The notes under the pieces were generated by a model. That model worked only from the letters and a program-made list of their open reading frames with translations. It had not been told where the DNA came from and ran no database searches. The translations under genes and the position numbers were made by a program. From positions 1-35,559 of the forward strand of contig JAKAZZ010000024.1 of NCBI GenBank assembly GCA_021826315.1: DNA of 35,559 bases, written 5' to 3'. Origin of the DNA: Actinomycetes bacterium. Its GTDB lineage: Bacteria > Actinomycetota > Acidimicrobiia > Acidimicrobiales > Acidimicrobiaceae. Each line of letters opens with the position of its first letter. The first letter of the stretch is position 1. Positions 14,865-23,483 of the stretch are shown piece by piece.

Positions 14865-16451
14865 ATGAGCTCACTCATTGACTCAACAAGTAGTATTCCG
14901 TACGGCGATGACCACGGAGACAACGGTCCGAAGGAAAATCCCAAGCTTCGTATCGATCCCGTAGCCGTATCGATCAACCTTCGGCCGCGCCAAACTGCAG
15001 CCGCCAAGGCACACTTCGCGGCCACTACACCAAAGTTCGAAGTCACAAAGTTTAAGGTCGTCTCGACCCTAGCCAAAAAACGATGGATTCAATTCGCACT
15101 GATCGTGCCAAACCAATTGATCTTCTGGCTAGTAATCTTCTCCGGACTCTTCGGAACCATCGATCCAGGTCTCAACTTTGCGACTGCGATCACATGGTAC
15201 ATCTGGTTTGCGATCGTCTTCGTCTTGATGGTAGTCGTCGGACGGGCCTGGTGTTCAATGTGTCCCTTCGGAGGTTTCGGAGAGTGGATACAAAGAAAGA
15301 CCTTCTTCCAGCGGACCCAAAAGACGCTCGGGCTTGGCCATAAGTACCCACAAAAGCTCGCCGCTTACGGCCTAATATCGTCTGCGGTCTCCTTCATCGT
15401 CCTGACCTTCATTGAGGAGTTCTTCAATATCGCTGGGCCAGGTACTCCGGCGGACACCGCCTTTATGGTTCTAGGAATTGTCCTCTTTGCGACGGCATCC
15501 TTCCTCATCTTCGAGAGGCGAACCTTCTGCCGTTACCTATGCCCACTATCTGGACTAATCGGATCAATTGGAGCGATCGGCGCAGCAGCAGGCTTTAGAA
15601 CGAAAGATCGCGACGTCTGCTACTCGTGCGAATCAAAGGCGTGCATGCGCGGTGGCGAAGAGGGATACGGTTGTCCTTGGTACACTTGGCCCGGATCTGC
15701 CGAGTCCAACTCCCTTTGCGGCCTCTGCACCGAGTGCTATAAGGCATGTCCATCCGGCAACGTCGGCCTCTTCGTTCAGCCTCCACTAACGTCAGTAATT
15801 GCACCAAGTCGCAAGAGAATGGATATCGCCGTCGTATCGGCAATGCTCCTCGGATTGGTAGTTTTCCAGCAGGTAAATGCGCTAAACATCTACGCCAGCC
15901 TCGACAACTTCCTAAATGCCCATACTCCATTTGGCCACTACCCCAACGTCCTCGACTACGTCGGACTCATTGCGCTCTTCGCACTTGTCCCTGCAGCCGT
16001 CTTCAAGGTAGGAGCCCTCGCCTTTTCGAACATAGCGACCAAGGCCGACAAGGATCTCCCCTTCCTCGAGCGCCACAGTGGATTCCGCAACTTCTTCATG
16101 GTCGGCATGTATGGAATGGTTCCAACGGTTGGTGCTGACTACTTCGCCCGTCAATTGCCGAAGTTCTTTAGCCACGCAACTCGAGTTGTTCCTGCAGTGA
16201 TCCACCCATTCGGAGGTACCAACAAGTTCCTCTACAACTACTCGATTCTCGGCGCACACGGAATTATCACCGTTCAGCTGATCATCATGGCCATTGGAGT
16301 AGCTGCCTCTGGATATGCGACATACAAGATCGCTCGTCGGGAGATAGCATCCAACAACCGTAATGGAGCAACGCTCTACCTCGTATCGGCAACGCTCATT
16401 ATGGGAATTGCCATCGCCCTTCTATACATCCCAATGCAAGCTGCGAATTAA
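14865..16451 (+). CDS. NapH/NosR/CcoG-like membrane polyferredoxin
   Basis: The 528-residue protein has an N-terminal cytoplasmic stretch of about 70 residues and several membrane helices (around 74-97, 108-127, 166-184, 198-216, later near 325-345, 360-385 and two at the C-terminus). Two short cysteine pairs lie at helix ends: C130-x2-C133-Pro and C222-x3-C226-Pro, as in NapH and NosR. After them a soluble loop has C252, C255, C260 and C270, and then C285-x2-C288-x2-C291-x3-C295-Pro, a classical [4Fe-4S] motif. The protein should carry electrons through the membrane. The ATG has GGGGGG seven bases upstream. The flavoprotein gene follows after 16 bases. No NosZ, Nap or Nor gene is nearby, so the electron acceptor is unknown. 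Confidence 0.85.
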   Translation: MSSLIDSTSSIPYGDDHGDNGPKENPKLRIDPVAVSINLRPRQTAAAKAHFAATTPKFEVTKFKVVSTLAKKRWIQFALIVPNQLIFWLVIFSGLFGTIDPGLNFATAITWYIWFAIVFVLMVVVGRAWCSMCPFGGFGEWIQRKTFFQRTQKTLGLGHKYPQKLAAYGLISSAVSFIVLTFIEEFFNIAGPGTPADTAFMVLGIVLFATASFLIFERRTFCRYLCPLSGLIGSIGAIGAAAGFRTKDRDVCYSCESKACMRGGEEGYGCPWYTWPGSAESNSLCGLCTECYKACPSGNVGLFVQPPLTSVIAPSRKRMDIAVVSAMLLGLVVFQQVNALNIYASLDNFLNAHTPFGHYPNVLDYVGLIALFALVPAAVFKVGALAFSNIATKADKDLPFLERHSGFRNFFMVGMYGMVPTVGADYFARQLPKFFSHATRVVPAVIHPFGGTNKFLYNYSILGAHGIITVQLIIMAIGVAASGYATYKIARREIASNNRNGATLYLVSATLIMGIAIALLYIPMQAAN

Positions 16452-16467
16452 GGGAGCAAAGACAAAA

Positions 16468-18087
16468 ATGAAACTCTTTACACACCACCAAGATTCGCAC
16501 AAAGTGAATGCAGTCCTTACCGATAGGTGCGCAGGCTGCCAGGAGTGTCTCGTAAGATGCCCTACCAATGCAATCGGCTTCAACGAAGACTCTTGGATCG
16601 TCGAGATAAATAGCGAACTTTGCGTTGGCTGCGGCCAATGCGAGAGACTCTGTCCCTTCAGCGCGATCGTCATTGAAAAGGAGCTGTCCATCCTCGAATC
16701 ACAGCTCAACCGCCACTACGAATCATCGGGCTCCGTCTTTCTTTCAGTACGAGAGACGAAGCCCTCAATTAAAACCTTCGACGCCGCTCTCTTCGAAGCG
16801 TCTCGTTGCCTCGAATGTCCCGACCCAACTTGTGTCAAAGGTTGTCCTGCGCACAACAACATTCCCCTAGCGTTGAAGAATCTTCGCTCAGGCGATATCA
16901 CCGGAGCTCGCACCATCTTTGAAGAGACGAGTCACATTGGCTCAATCTGCTCCAGAGTATGCGACCAAAAGAGTCAGTGTGAAGGCGCCTGCTCGCTGGC
17001 TTTGGCCGGCGGTGGGGCCGTCTCTATCGGGGCCCTTGAGAAGTTCATCTTTGATAATTCGAGAGGCGAAATTGCAGAGATGGTCGGGACTTCCAAAAAG
17101 GTTGCGATTATTGGGAGTGGCCCTGCTGCCCTAGGGGCATGTTATCGCCTGGTAGAAGCGGGCGTTACCGTCGAGGTATTCGAGGAGAAAGAGTACTTGG
17201 GCGGCCTCCTTAACTACGGTATCCCGGACTTTACACTTCCAGCCGAAACGCTAGAGAAAGTGATCGAAGAGCTAAGCAGCGCTGGGGTCTACTTCCATAC
17301 CAACCACCACGTATCTGACGAGGAGTTAGAGGATCTTAGGAGTCACTTTGACTCGGTCATCGTCGCCATCGGTGCAAACATACCAATTCGGCCAAAGGTT
17401 GATGGCATTGAGAGCACCGAAACGATGGACGCCATGGACTTCTTGGTACGTTACGGACAATCGATACGTGAAGCGACGGTCGACTATGAACTCTATGGCA
17501 AAAAGCTCCTCATCGTTGGAGCTGGAAACACAGCCATGGATGTAGCAAGAGTTGCCAAACGACTCGGAGCCGCCGCGGTTTCGGTTGAGTGGGTCAACGC
17601 TAAGTTCGCTAAGGTGCGTCCAGATGAACTAGAAGAAGCAGTCGCCGAAGGAGTCGACGTTAGATTCCAAACGACCTTGATTGCAACATCAGGCAGAGTG
17701 GCAACGTTAGTGAACACCACCCACGAAGATCCGTCAAAACTTCCGTCAATCATCGAATCTTCAAGCTACTCCGAGGAGTTCGACCTCATAGTGATGGCCC
17801 TTGGCTATCGCAAGGGGGGAGATATCAAGGTAGTTGAACCAATCTATACATTAGGCGAGACGCCATCGCCAAAGTGGAGTGCAAGCGGAATTCTTTCCAA
17901 GAACCACAACCGCAACCAGGTTATCGGGAGTGCTTCTTGGATGAGAGAGCGTAAGACACGTGCTATCGCTGGAATAGAAGACCAGTCGTTATTTGCAGTT
18001 GGAGACTTTCTTTACGGCCCTGCAACCGTTGTAGAAGCCATGGCATCTGGGCGAAATGCAGCAGATCGCATAATCGCCACCATTTAG
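16468..18087 (+). CDS. GltD-like FAD/NAD(P) oxidoreductase fused to a 2[4Fe-4S] ferredoxin domain
   Basis: The protein of 539 residues has three parts. Residues 1-70 are a bacterial ferredoxin with C21-x2-C24-x2-C27-x3-C31-Pro and C52-x2-C55-x2-C58-x3-C62-Pro. Residues 105-190 are the Fe-S domain typical of GltD and dihydropyrimidine dehydrogenase (C114, C117, C122, C126 and C161, C165, C171, C175). The rest is a two-nucleotide-domain flavoprotein: IIGSGPAALG for FAD, IVGAGNTAMDVAR for NAD(P), and a C-terminal FAVGDFLYGPATVVEAMASGR. It likely passes electrons between NAD(P)H and the polyferredoxin encoded just upstream. The ATG at 16468 is preferred; GGGAG lies about 12 bases before it. The frame is open further upstream, but that part overlaps the preceding gene. 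Confidence 0.87.
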   Translation: MKLFTHHQDSHKVNAVLTDRCAGCQECLVRCPTNAIGFNEDSWIVEINSELCVGCGQCERLCPFSAIVIEKELSILESQLNRHYESSGSVFLSVRETKPSIKTFDAALFEASRCLECPDPTCVKGCPAHNNIPLALKNLRSGDITGARTIFEETSHIGSICSRVCDQKSQCEGACSLALAGGGAVSIGALEKFIFDNSRGEIAEMVGTSKKVAIIGSGPAALGACYRLVEAGVTVEVFEEKEYLGGLLNYGIPDFTLPAETLEKVIEELSSAGVYFHTNHHVSDEELEDLRSHFDSVIVAIGANIPIRPKVDGIESTETMDAMDFLVRYGQSIREATVDYELYGKKLLIVGAGNTAMDVARVAKRLGAAAVSVEWVNAKFAKVRPDELEEAVAEGVDVRFQTTLIATSGRVATLVNTTHEDPSKLPSIIESSSYSEEFDLIVMALGYRKGGDIKVVEPIYTLGETPSPKWSASGILSKNHNRNQVIGSASWMRERKTRAIAGIEDQSLFAVGDFLYGPATVVEAMASGRNAADRIIATI

Positions 18088-18160
18088 CTTCGTATCTTAC
18101 GTTTATTAGAGGAGGTGCCCTTGGCCCAAGAAAACCCCGTTCATTAATTACCTACATTTG

Positions 18161-18230
18161 AGGCAACTACAGTCGCAAACCTCTCAACGCCCCCCAAACC
18201 GAAGAGAGGAGACGGTAGTTGCCTCTTTCT
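18161..18230 (+). terminator. Terminator of the redox module
   Basis: AGGCAACTAC (18161-18170) pairs with GTAGTTGCCT (18215-18224), and CCTCTC (18180-18185) with GAGAGG (18204-18209) inside it. CTTTCT follows the outer stem. The long two-part hairpin probably ends transcription of the module. Confidence 0.7.
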
Positions 18231-18383
18231 ATGCCACCAGCTCTAATTGTCAGGCTTTTAATGAATACACCTCCTAAAATCATTTCTGATTCTTCACTCT
18301 AAGAGCTTACTGCGCTTCAAAGCGGCTAAAGAAAAACACTCAAAGTGGCGAAAATGTATATATGAGATCAATAAGTAGCGAAT

Positions 18384-18731
18384 ATGTCTCCATCTGACCC
18401 TCAGGGAGCACTAATTGTGATCGACTTTGCCAACTATGCAGGCAAGAGAGAAGTGGTCTCCGAGGATGAATCAATCGCCTCAATACACGAAATAATCCCA
18501 TACTTGATTAGATCGATCTCCCTTAAGCGTGGACTAAACGTCCTTTCAGATGAATACATCGCTGATGGAGGCGATTCAGATCCCTCCCGATATCAAATCG
18601 TCCCCAAGAATTACCGCAGACATCCATCTGCGATACCAAGCAAACCACTGGGCTCCTCTATACAAAGACCAAGATTCACCACAAAAGATTCAATAGAAGG
18701 AAAGGCGATCACTGACGATGAGTTTGAATAG
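18384..18731 (+). CDS. Hypothetical protein, 115 residues, cotranscribed with the LRV protein
   Basis: I do not recognise this protein. It begins with a hydrophobic stretch, ALIVIDFANYAG, followed by an acidic and helical part to about residue 55, and then a Pro/Ser/Arg-rich, probably disordered part with a DDEFE terminus. There are no cysteines and no membrane segment. The ATG at 18384 lacks a strong ribosome binding site. The stop overlaps the start of the LRV gene by 14 bases, so the two are translationally coupled and probably act together. The base composition resembles that of its neighbours. Confidence 0.65.
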   Translation: MSPSDPQGALIVIDFANYAGKREVVSEDESIASIHEIIPYLIRSISLKRGLNVLSDEYIADGGDSDPSRYQIVPKNYRRHPSAIPSKPLGSSIQRPRFTTKDSIEGKAITDDEFE

Positions 18732-20127
18732 CAAAATAACATGCGAACGTCTTTGGGGATTTGAATGCGAACTTGTTCTCAGCGAAGAGTCAAAGTACAT
18801 CTGTCCCGAAGAGGACCACCTCAACAACGAACTCCATCGCTTGGTATCGCTAGCGCTTGACGAAGGATTTGACCCTGGCCTCGTTGGAGATGTCATTCAT
18901 CGGCGAAAGCGCCTAGAACCCGACCACGATTTTATAAAATTCCTCTCATACACACCCGAAGGGAGAAATTATGCCGCTAAAAGCGTCAACGTCCCCACCT
19001 ACTCGGTCGAGCAGGTCAAATACATCTCCTCCAACTACAAACTGACCGAAATTGCAAGTGCCCCTAATACCGCGCCGGAAACCCTTGAACACCTTGCAAC
19101 CCTAGGGAGCGTATCGATCCGCATTGCGGTTGCAAAGAACTTCAACACACCTCCCGATAGCCTTCGACGCCTCTATCGCGAAGGCCCATTTGAGGTAATA
19201 CTCGGTATTTCTCAAAACATAGCTGCACCGCCGGATCTTCTAAGCGCGATTGCGAAGAGACACTTAGGTGCGGCCGGCAAGTACCTCGCTCTAAATAGGG
19301 CTGCGGACTCCGAGATACTAGCAATCTTAACCGACGCAGACGATCCCTACACCCGCATTCAGGTTGCCGCGAATAGCATCGCCGACGAGGAAATCCAGAT
19401 GCAACTTGCCGAGGACCCCGATTGGAGGGTTCGCTACGCTTTAGGTCGTTCCAAATCGGTAAGTCAAAACGTTCTCGACCGTCTCTATCGAGACGATCGA
19501 GAGGCAGTCAGAAGTGCGGTTGCTTATAACAGCGGGACGCCATTAGGGCTCCTAGAAAAGCTTGCGGAAGAAGAAGCCTACGTAGTGCGATATCGCCTAG
19601 CCCAAAATTCAAAACTTCCACTGAATCTATTTGTACAACTTGTAAGTGACGCGGACGAAGCGGTACGTCGCGTCTCGACCACCAACCCATACTCGCCCTT
19701 CTTTTATAGAGAAGAAGACATGCAAAAGGTTGTCAATGAAAGTCCCCACTACGGTTGGGTCACCCTGCTCTCCAATACAGAAGTGCCTGAGGCGCTAAAG
19801 TCGTTTGTTCGAGACAACGCACATCTCCAACGAGACGTTGCCATCAACGAATTCGCGACCATGGAACGCAAAAACCTCTTCCTAATGGCAGATCTAGTTG
19901 CTGATGGCCGACTCAATATGCCTCATCACTCCCAGATGAACCTGATTTTTCAACTCTGCCATTACCCCAAAGACTCCGATCGCCTTGAAGAGTTCGCCTT
20001 CCATGTCCTGAGAGAGAACGACTTCTCGCAGGACATAAGGGTGAGGATCCGATCGATGATTACGAATAACTTCAAGGGAGAAAGCACGCGAATCCAAGCC
20101 ATCCTCCGCCATACTGTGGCGGCATAG
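18718..20127 (+). CDS. Leucine-rich-repeat-variant (LRV) protein with N-terminal cysteines
   Basis: The 469-residue protein is built of about nine imperfect repeats of roughly 24-27 residues between positions 110 and 340, of the type VRxxVAxNxxTPxxLLxxLAxD. Examples are VRSAVAYNSGTPLGLLEKLAEE and VRYRLAQNSKLPLNLFVQLVSD, each within the LRV consensus. Such repeats form an all-helical solenoid used for binding other molecules. The founding LRV protein of Azotobacter has an N-terminal [4Fe-4S] cluster. Here C9, C17 and C29 lie in the corresponding region, one short of four ligands. The last 130 residues are helical without clear repeats. The gene overlaps the small upstream gene by 14 bases. The binding partner is unknown; neighbouring Fe-S proteins make a redox link possible. 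Confidence 0.8.
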   Translation: MSLNSKITCERLWGFECELVLSEESKYICPEEDHLNNELHRLVSLALDEGFDPGLVGDVIHRRKRLEPDHDFIKFLSYTPEGRNYAAKSVNVPTYSVEQVKYISSNYKLTEIASAPNTAPETLEHLATLGSVSIRIAVAKNFNTPPDSLRRLYREGPFEVILGISQNIAAPPDLLSAIAKRHLGAAGKYLALNRAADSEILAILTDADDPYTRIQVAANSIADEEIQMQLAEDPDWRVRYALGRSKSVSQNVLDRLYRDDREAVRSAVAYNSGTPLGLLEKLAEEEAYVVRYRLAQNSKLPLNLFVQLVSDADEAVRRVSTTNPYSPFFYREEDMQKVVNESPHYGWVTLLSNTEVPEALKSFVRDNAHLQRDVAINEFATMERKNLFLMADLVADGRLNMPHHSQMNLIFQLCHYPKDSDRLEEFAFHVLRENDFSQDIRVRIRSMITNNFKGESTRIQAILRHTVAA

Positions 20128-20268
20128 ACGTTCGCTCTTTGCAGAATCGTTAGGGGTCGATCGATAGCCTCTTCAATCACAGAATTTCTGATCAAAGTTG
20201 ATGGCCAATGGAAAGACCCCACCTATCTCCACTAACCGTATGCAATCCCCGCCGAAAAATAGTGCGAA

Positions 20269-21045
20269 CTATCTACCCGTAAAGTTTGGTTCGCGCTTTT
20301 CAAGAAATGCCTTGATAGCCTCTGCTGTATCGTCACTCTTGAAGTTGACCGTCTGTGCAAACGACTCCACCTCGAGAGCATCTACCAACGAACGATTGAG
20401 CGAGTCGTTTAGCATCGACTTACTGAGCGACTGTGCAATTGACGGACCTGAGGCTAGACGTTTGGCCCAACTGTCGACAAATTCGTCGATCTCCTCGTCT
20501 GCAACTACTCGATTTACTAGACCGATCTCTTGGGCCTCCTTGGCTGAGAGAATATCTCCAAAGAGTGCAAGCTCTTTAGCCCGATGCAATCCAATCAGAC
20601 GAGGAAGGATATACGATCCTCCAAAATCGAGGGACAATCCCCTCTTCACAAAGATCTCCGAGAATCGAGCACTGTTACTTGCAACTATCAAATCGCACGC
20701 GAGAGCCATATTGCATCCCGCTCCGACCGCAACGCCGGTTACCTTGGCAATAGTGGGCTTTGGGAGGCGAAAGAGAGACTCGGCCACCTTTCCTATCTTT
20801 CGCATCGACGCGATATAGTCTCCGTCTGCACCAATGCGTCTTCCGCTCAAATCGGCGCCAGCACAAAATGCGCCCCCAGCACCCTGCAATACCATTGCCC
20901 TAGCGGAGGGATTTGTTGCAACTTCGTCAAAGATGTCACCTAAAGTACTCCACATCTCGGTGGTGACAGCGTTCTTACGCTCTGGACGATTTATTGTAAC
21001 GCGGGCGATTGCCCTTGAATCAATTTCAAATTCGATATCACTCAT
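20269..21045 (-). CDS. Enoyl-CoA hydratase/isomerase (crotonase) family, PaaG-like
   Basis: The 258-residue protein has the crotonase fold: TINRPERKNAV at the start, the first oxyanion-hole loop GAGGAFCAGADLSG, and the second GVAVGAGCNMALACD. At the catalytic region SEIFVKRGLSLDFGGSYILPR has Asp where PaaG-type isomerases have one, and lacks the Glu used by true enoyl-CoA hydratases. It is thus more likely a double-bond isomerase than a hydratase (inference). The ATG at 21045 matches the usual family N-terminus; the frame is open 24 codons further upstream without a ribosome binding site. The gene is convergent with the LRV gene and has no CoA-pathway neighbours. Confidence 0.9.
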   Translation of the reverse strand: MSDIEFEIDSRAIARVTINRPERKNAVTTEMWSTLGDIFDEVATNPSARAMVLQGAGGAFCAGADLSGRRIGADGDYIASMRKIGKVAESLFRLPKPTIAKVTGVAVGAGCNMALACDLIVASNSARFSEIFVKRGLSLDFGGSYILPRLIGLHRAKELALFGDILSAKEAQEIGLVNRVVADEEIDEFVDSWAKRLASGPSIAQSLSKSMLNDSLNRSLVDALEVESFAQTVNFKSDDTAEAIKAFLEKREPNFTGR

Positions 21046-21236
21046 AGCGATGAGACTAACACAGCACGAGATGTCAAGATCCATCGAAGTCAAAGTACAA
21101 ACTGAGTTTGCGTACAAAGGAAACCAAGTTTCCAGATTAGGAGATCGAAAATGAAAAAACTTTGAACTTTTACCCTTATCGATCTACTATGTTTTCGGTA
21201 TGACACACGTCGTTTACCAATGAAGGAAGGTTCAAA

Positions 21237-21935
21237 TTGCGTACCGAATTAAAAGGCACTACCATGCCAGTTCTAGAGGTCTTCTTGGAACGTGGTGAAG
21301 AGATAATCTCTTCACATGGCGAACTCTCTTGGATGACCCCGACGATGGCGATGCAGACCAAGTCGGGCCTCGGCGGTGGAACTAAAGGGCTCCTGTCGGG
21401 ATTGAAGAGAGTGATGGGCGGTGGAAGCCTATTTGTCACTCACTACATGGCTTCAACTGGTCCAGGAATGGTAGCGTTCGCCTCCAAGGTTCCAGGACAC
21501 ATCAAAGAGGTGCAGATCACCCCTGGAAATGGCTATATGGTCCACAGACATGGCTGGCTAGCTGGTACTACGGGCATCACGCCAACGATTGGCTTCCAAC
21601 AATCATTCAGAGCTGGCCTCTTTGGAGGCGACGGATTCATCCTCCAACGTCTTGACGGCGAGGGAACCGCATGGATTGAACTATCTGGAGAGACTATTGA
21701 ATATGACCTACAACCGGGTGAAACCATCTTGGTGCATCCAGGCCACGTAGGACTCTTCCAAGAGACGATTAGCTTCAATATCACCCAGATTCAGGGGCTT
21801 TCAAATGTATTCTTTGGTGGCGATGGATATCACCTCGTCGCGCTAACAGGTCCTGGGAAGCTCTTCCTCCAGTCGATGCCACTTCCACTATTGGCTCACT
21901 CCATTTACCCATACCTTCCACAAACTAGCAACTAA
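21237..21935 (+). CDS. AIM24/TIGR00266-family protein
   Basis: The 232-residue protein is a beta-rich AIM24-type protein. ISSHGELSWMTPTMAMQTK is the usual opening, GLKRVMGGGSLFVTHYMAS follows, and FGGDGFILQRLDGEGTAWIEL and GLSNVFFGGDGYHLVALTGPGKLFLQSMP are typical later blocks read in part. Its biochemical function is not established. TTG at 21237 is the start, with AAGGAAGG six bases upstream. It is a single gene, divergent from the crotonase gene and followed by a hairpin. Confidence 0.87.
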   Translation: MRTELKGTTMPVLEVFLERGEEIISSHGELSWMTPTMAMQTKSGLGGGTKGLLSGLKRVMGGGSLFVTHYMASTGPGMVAFASKVPGHIKEVQITPGNGYMVHRHGWLAGTTGITPTIGFQQSFRAGLFGGDGFILQRLDGEGTAWIELSGETIEYDLQPGETILVHPGHVGLFQETISFNITQIQGLSNVFFGGDGYHLVALTGPGKLFLQSMPLPLLAHSIYPYLPQTSN

Positions 21936-22014
21936 GCGCCGGCGTGCGAAATACCGACTAGCGGTTAAAACCTTCATTACGCCTTAAGGGTATCGCCCAA
22001 AAGAGTAAAGGGCA

Positions 22015-22058
22015 GCGAGGTGGTTGAAGCTGAATTAAATACCATTTCACCACCTCGC
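22015..22058 (+). terminator. Hairpin after the AIM24-family gene
   Basis: GCGAGGTGGT (22015-22024) pairs with ACCACCTCGC (22049-22058), 10 bp with a 24-base loop. No T run follows. It lies 80 bases after the stop, and its core equals that of the hairpin after purE. Confidence 0.5.
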
Positions 22059-22110
22059 CTACAAACCCCTAAGATAGCTTGGGCGATATTGAATCTAGCT
22101 GAGGAGTATT

Positions 22111-22392
22111 TTGGGAATTGCGCTTACCGGTGACATCGTCGATCCGGCTACCAATCAGTTGGCACAATGCCGTAAGATTCAACCTTATCAAGCTAACAAG
22201 ACCTACCTTTGTCCCGAGTGCAACTTTGACATAAGGCCAGGAGAGGGCCATTTTGTAGTAGTTCCCCACCTCGACCACGACGCAAGGCGCCATTGGCACG
22301 AACGGTGCCTAATGAGAGCATTGAACCGAGAGGTCAAGTCAAATCGCTCAAAAGGTCGCCGCAAAAGGTCTCACAAGAGATCCAACGCCTGA
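22111..22392 (+). CDS. Small actinobacterial zinc-binding protein
   Basis: The 93-residue protein has a central metal-binding block: C34-P-E-C37, then histidines in GEGHFVVVPHLDHDARRHWHERC ending in a third cysteine. The C-terminus is very basic (KGRRKRSHKRS). Streptomyces and relatives have a small conserved protein with the same pattern (YxCPGC...IRPG..H.V...DRRHWH..C), sometimes annotated as ATP/GTP-binding without visible support. The basic tail suggests nucleic acid binding (inference). TTG is the start, with GAGGAG four bases upstream. The 3' end overlaps the convergent PLP-enzyme gene by 22 bases. Confidence 0.78.
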   Translation: MGIALTGDIVDPATNQLAQCRKIQPYQANKTYLCPECNFDIRPGEGHFVVVPHLDHDARRHWHERCLMRALNREVKSNRSKGRRKRSHKRSNA

Positions 22393-23483
22393 CGAAAATC
22401 ATCGAGAAGATCCCGCTGTGCTTCAATACCGACGCTTACACGAATAAGCCCGGGACTTATACCCACCTCTTGCTTTTCACGCCTCTCCACCTGTGTCTCT
22501 ACGGCGCCAAGTGACGTCGAATTTATGGCCAGTCGAAGTCTCTCGCAGAATCGCTCTGCCACAAAGGGGTTGGGTCCTAGATCGAAGGAGAGCATACTCC
22601 CGTAAAGTAGCATCTGTCGAGGTAAAAATTCGTACCCTGAAGCACCTACTAAAAGAGAGGGATGATGTACTGACTCTGAACCCAAATACTCGCCCAGCAA
22701 TCCAATCAGCGATGATGCATTTTCACATGCCGCTCTAACCCGTAGAGAGAGCGTACGGATCCCCCTGAGAATTAGAAAAGCCTCAAAGTCTCCCAAGATT
22801 GAGCCATTCAGGCGGCGATAGAGATCAACTTCTTTTACTAGTGCTGGATCAGAAAACGACGCAGTTCCGCCTAGGACGTCACTATGACCACCGAAATACT
22901 TAGTTGCTGAATGAATTACCACGTCAGCACCGAACTCGATTGGATTTGTTGCGATCGGAGTCGCAAATGTATTATCAACTACAACAAGCGCACCCTTACC
23001 CTTCGCAATTACAACCGCTTCTGCGATAGGCAATACAGCCATAAGTGGATTAGTTGGCGTCTCAAGCCACACTAAGTCCACACCTTCAAGAGAGCGCAAT
23101 CCGCTGCAAAATGCTCCAGGAGAATCGGCTGGAATCGTCGTTATTGATCTAACACCGATACCCTTAGCGCTATTGAGTTGCATCCGAGTTCCGTTATAGG
23201 CACCCTCAACGATAGCAACATCGATTCCTCGCCCCATCACCCTTGCATATGTATCGATGACAGCTTTAACGCCAGCAAGGCCAGAGGCGAAAGATAGGGT
23301 CTCGCCACCCTCTAGATCAGAGACAACATCCTCTAATCCCCTCGTAACATCTGTCCCAAAGCGAGAATATATTGCGGAGCCACCGGCGACGAATGTTGAG
23401 GTGGCACCTATCGGATAATTAAGTGGCGCCCCTGTAACTCTCTTTGGCCGACCACCGTGGATGACTATCGTTGACTTTTCCAT
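22371..23483 (-). CDS. Cys/Met metabolism PLP enzyme (cystathionine gamma-synthase/lyase type)
   Basis: The 370-residue protein is a fold-type I PLP enzyme of trans-sulfuration. STIVIHGGRP opens it, YSRFGTD lies near the N-terminus, LETPTNPLM and VVVDNTFATP follow, and SATKYFGGHSDVLGG carries the PLP-binding lysine. The C-terminal ISPGLIRVSVGIE is also conserved. Whether it is a cystathionine gamma-synthase, a gamma- or beta-lyase or an acyl-homoserine sulfhydrylase cannot be told by eye. The ATG at 23483 is preferred, with AGGA eight bases before it; the frame is open eight codons upstream. It has no sulfur-metabolism neighbours. Confidence 0.92.
   Translation of the reverse strand: MEKSTIVIHGGRPKRVTGAPLNYPIGATSTFVAGGSAIYSRFGTDVTRGLEDVVSDLEGGETLSFASGLAGVKAVIDTYARVMGRGIDVAIVEGAYNGTRMQLNSAKGIGVRSITTIPADSPGAFCSGLRSLEGVDLVWLETPTNPLMAVLPIAEAVVIAKGKGALVVVDNTFATPIATNPIEFGADVVIHSATKYFGGHSDVLGGTASFSDPALVKEVDLYRRLNGSILGDFEAFLILRGIRTLSLRVRAACENASSLIGLLGEYLGSESVHHPSLLVGASGYEFLPRQMLLYGSMLSFDLGPNPFVAERFCERLRLAINSTSLGAVETQVERREKQEVGISPGLIRVSVGIEAQRDLLDDFRQALDLL

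Noticed and set aside
16363..16467. Longer version of the ferredoxin-flavoprotein starting inside the polyferredoxin gene
   Set aside because: The added residues overlap the previous gene and precede a normal start; the ATG at 16468 begins just before the ferredoxin motif.
20198..20818. Long plus-strand frame over the crotonase gene
   Set aside because: It is antisense to a gene with clear crotonase motifs and shows no motif of its own.
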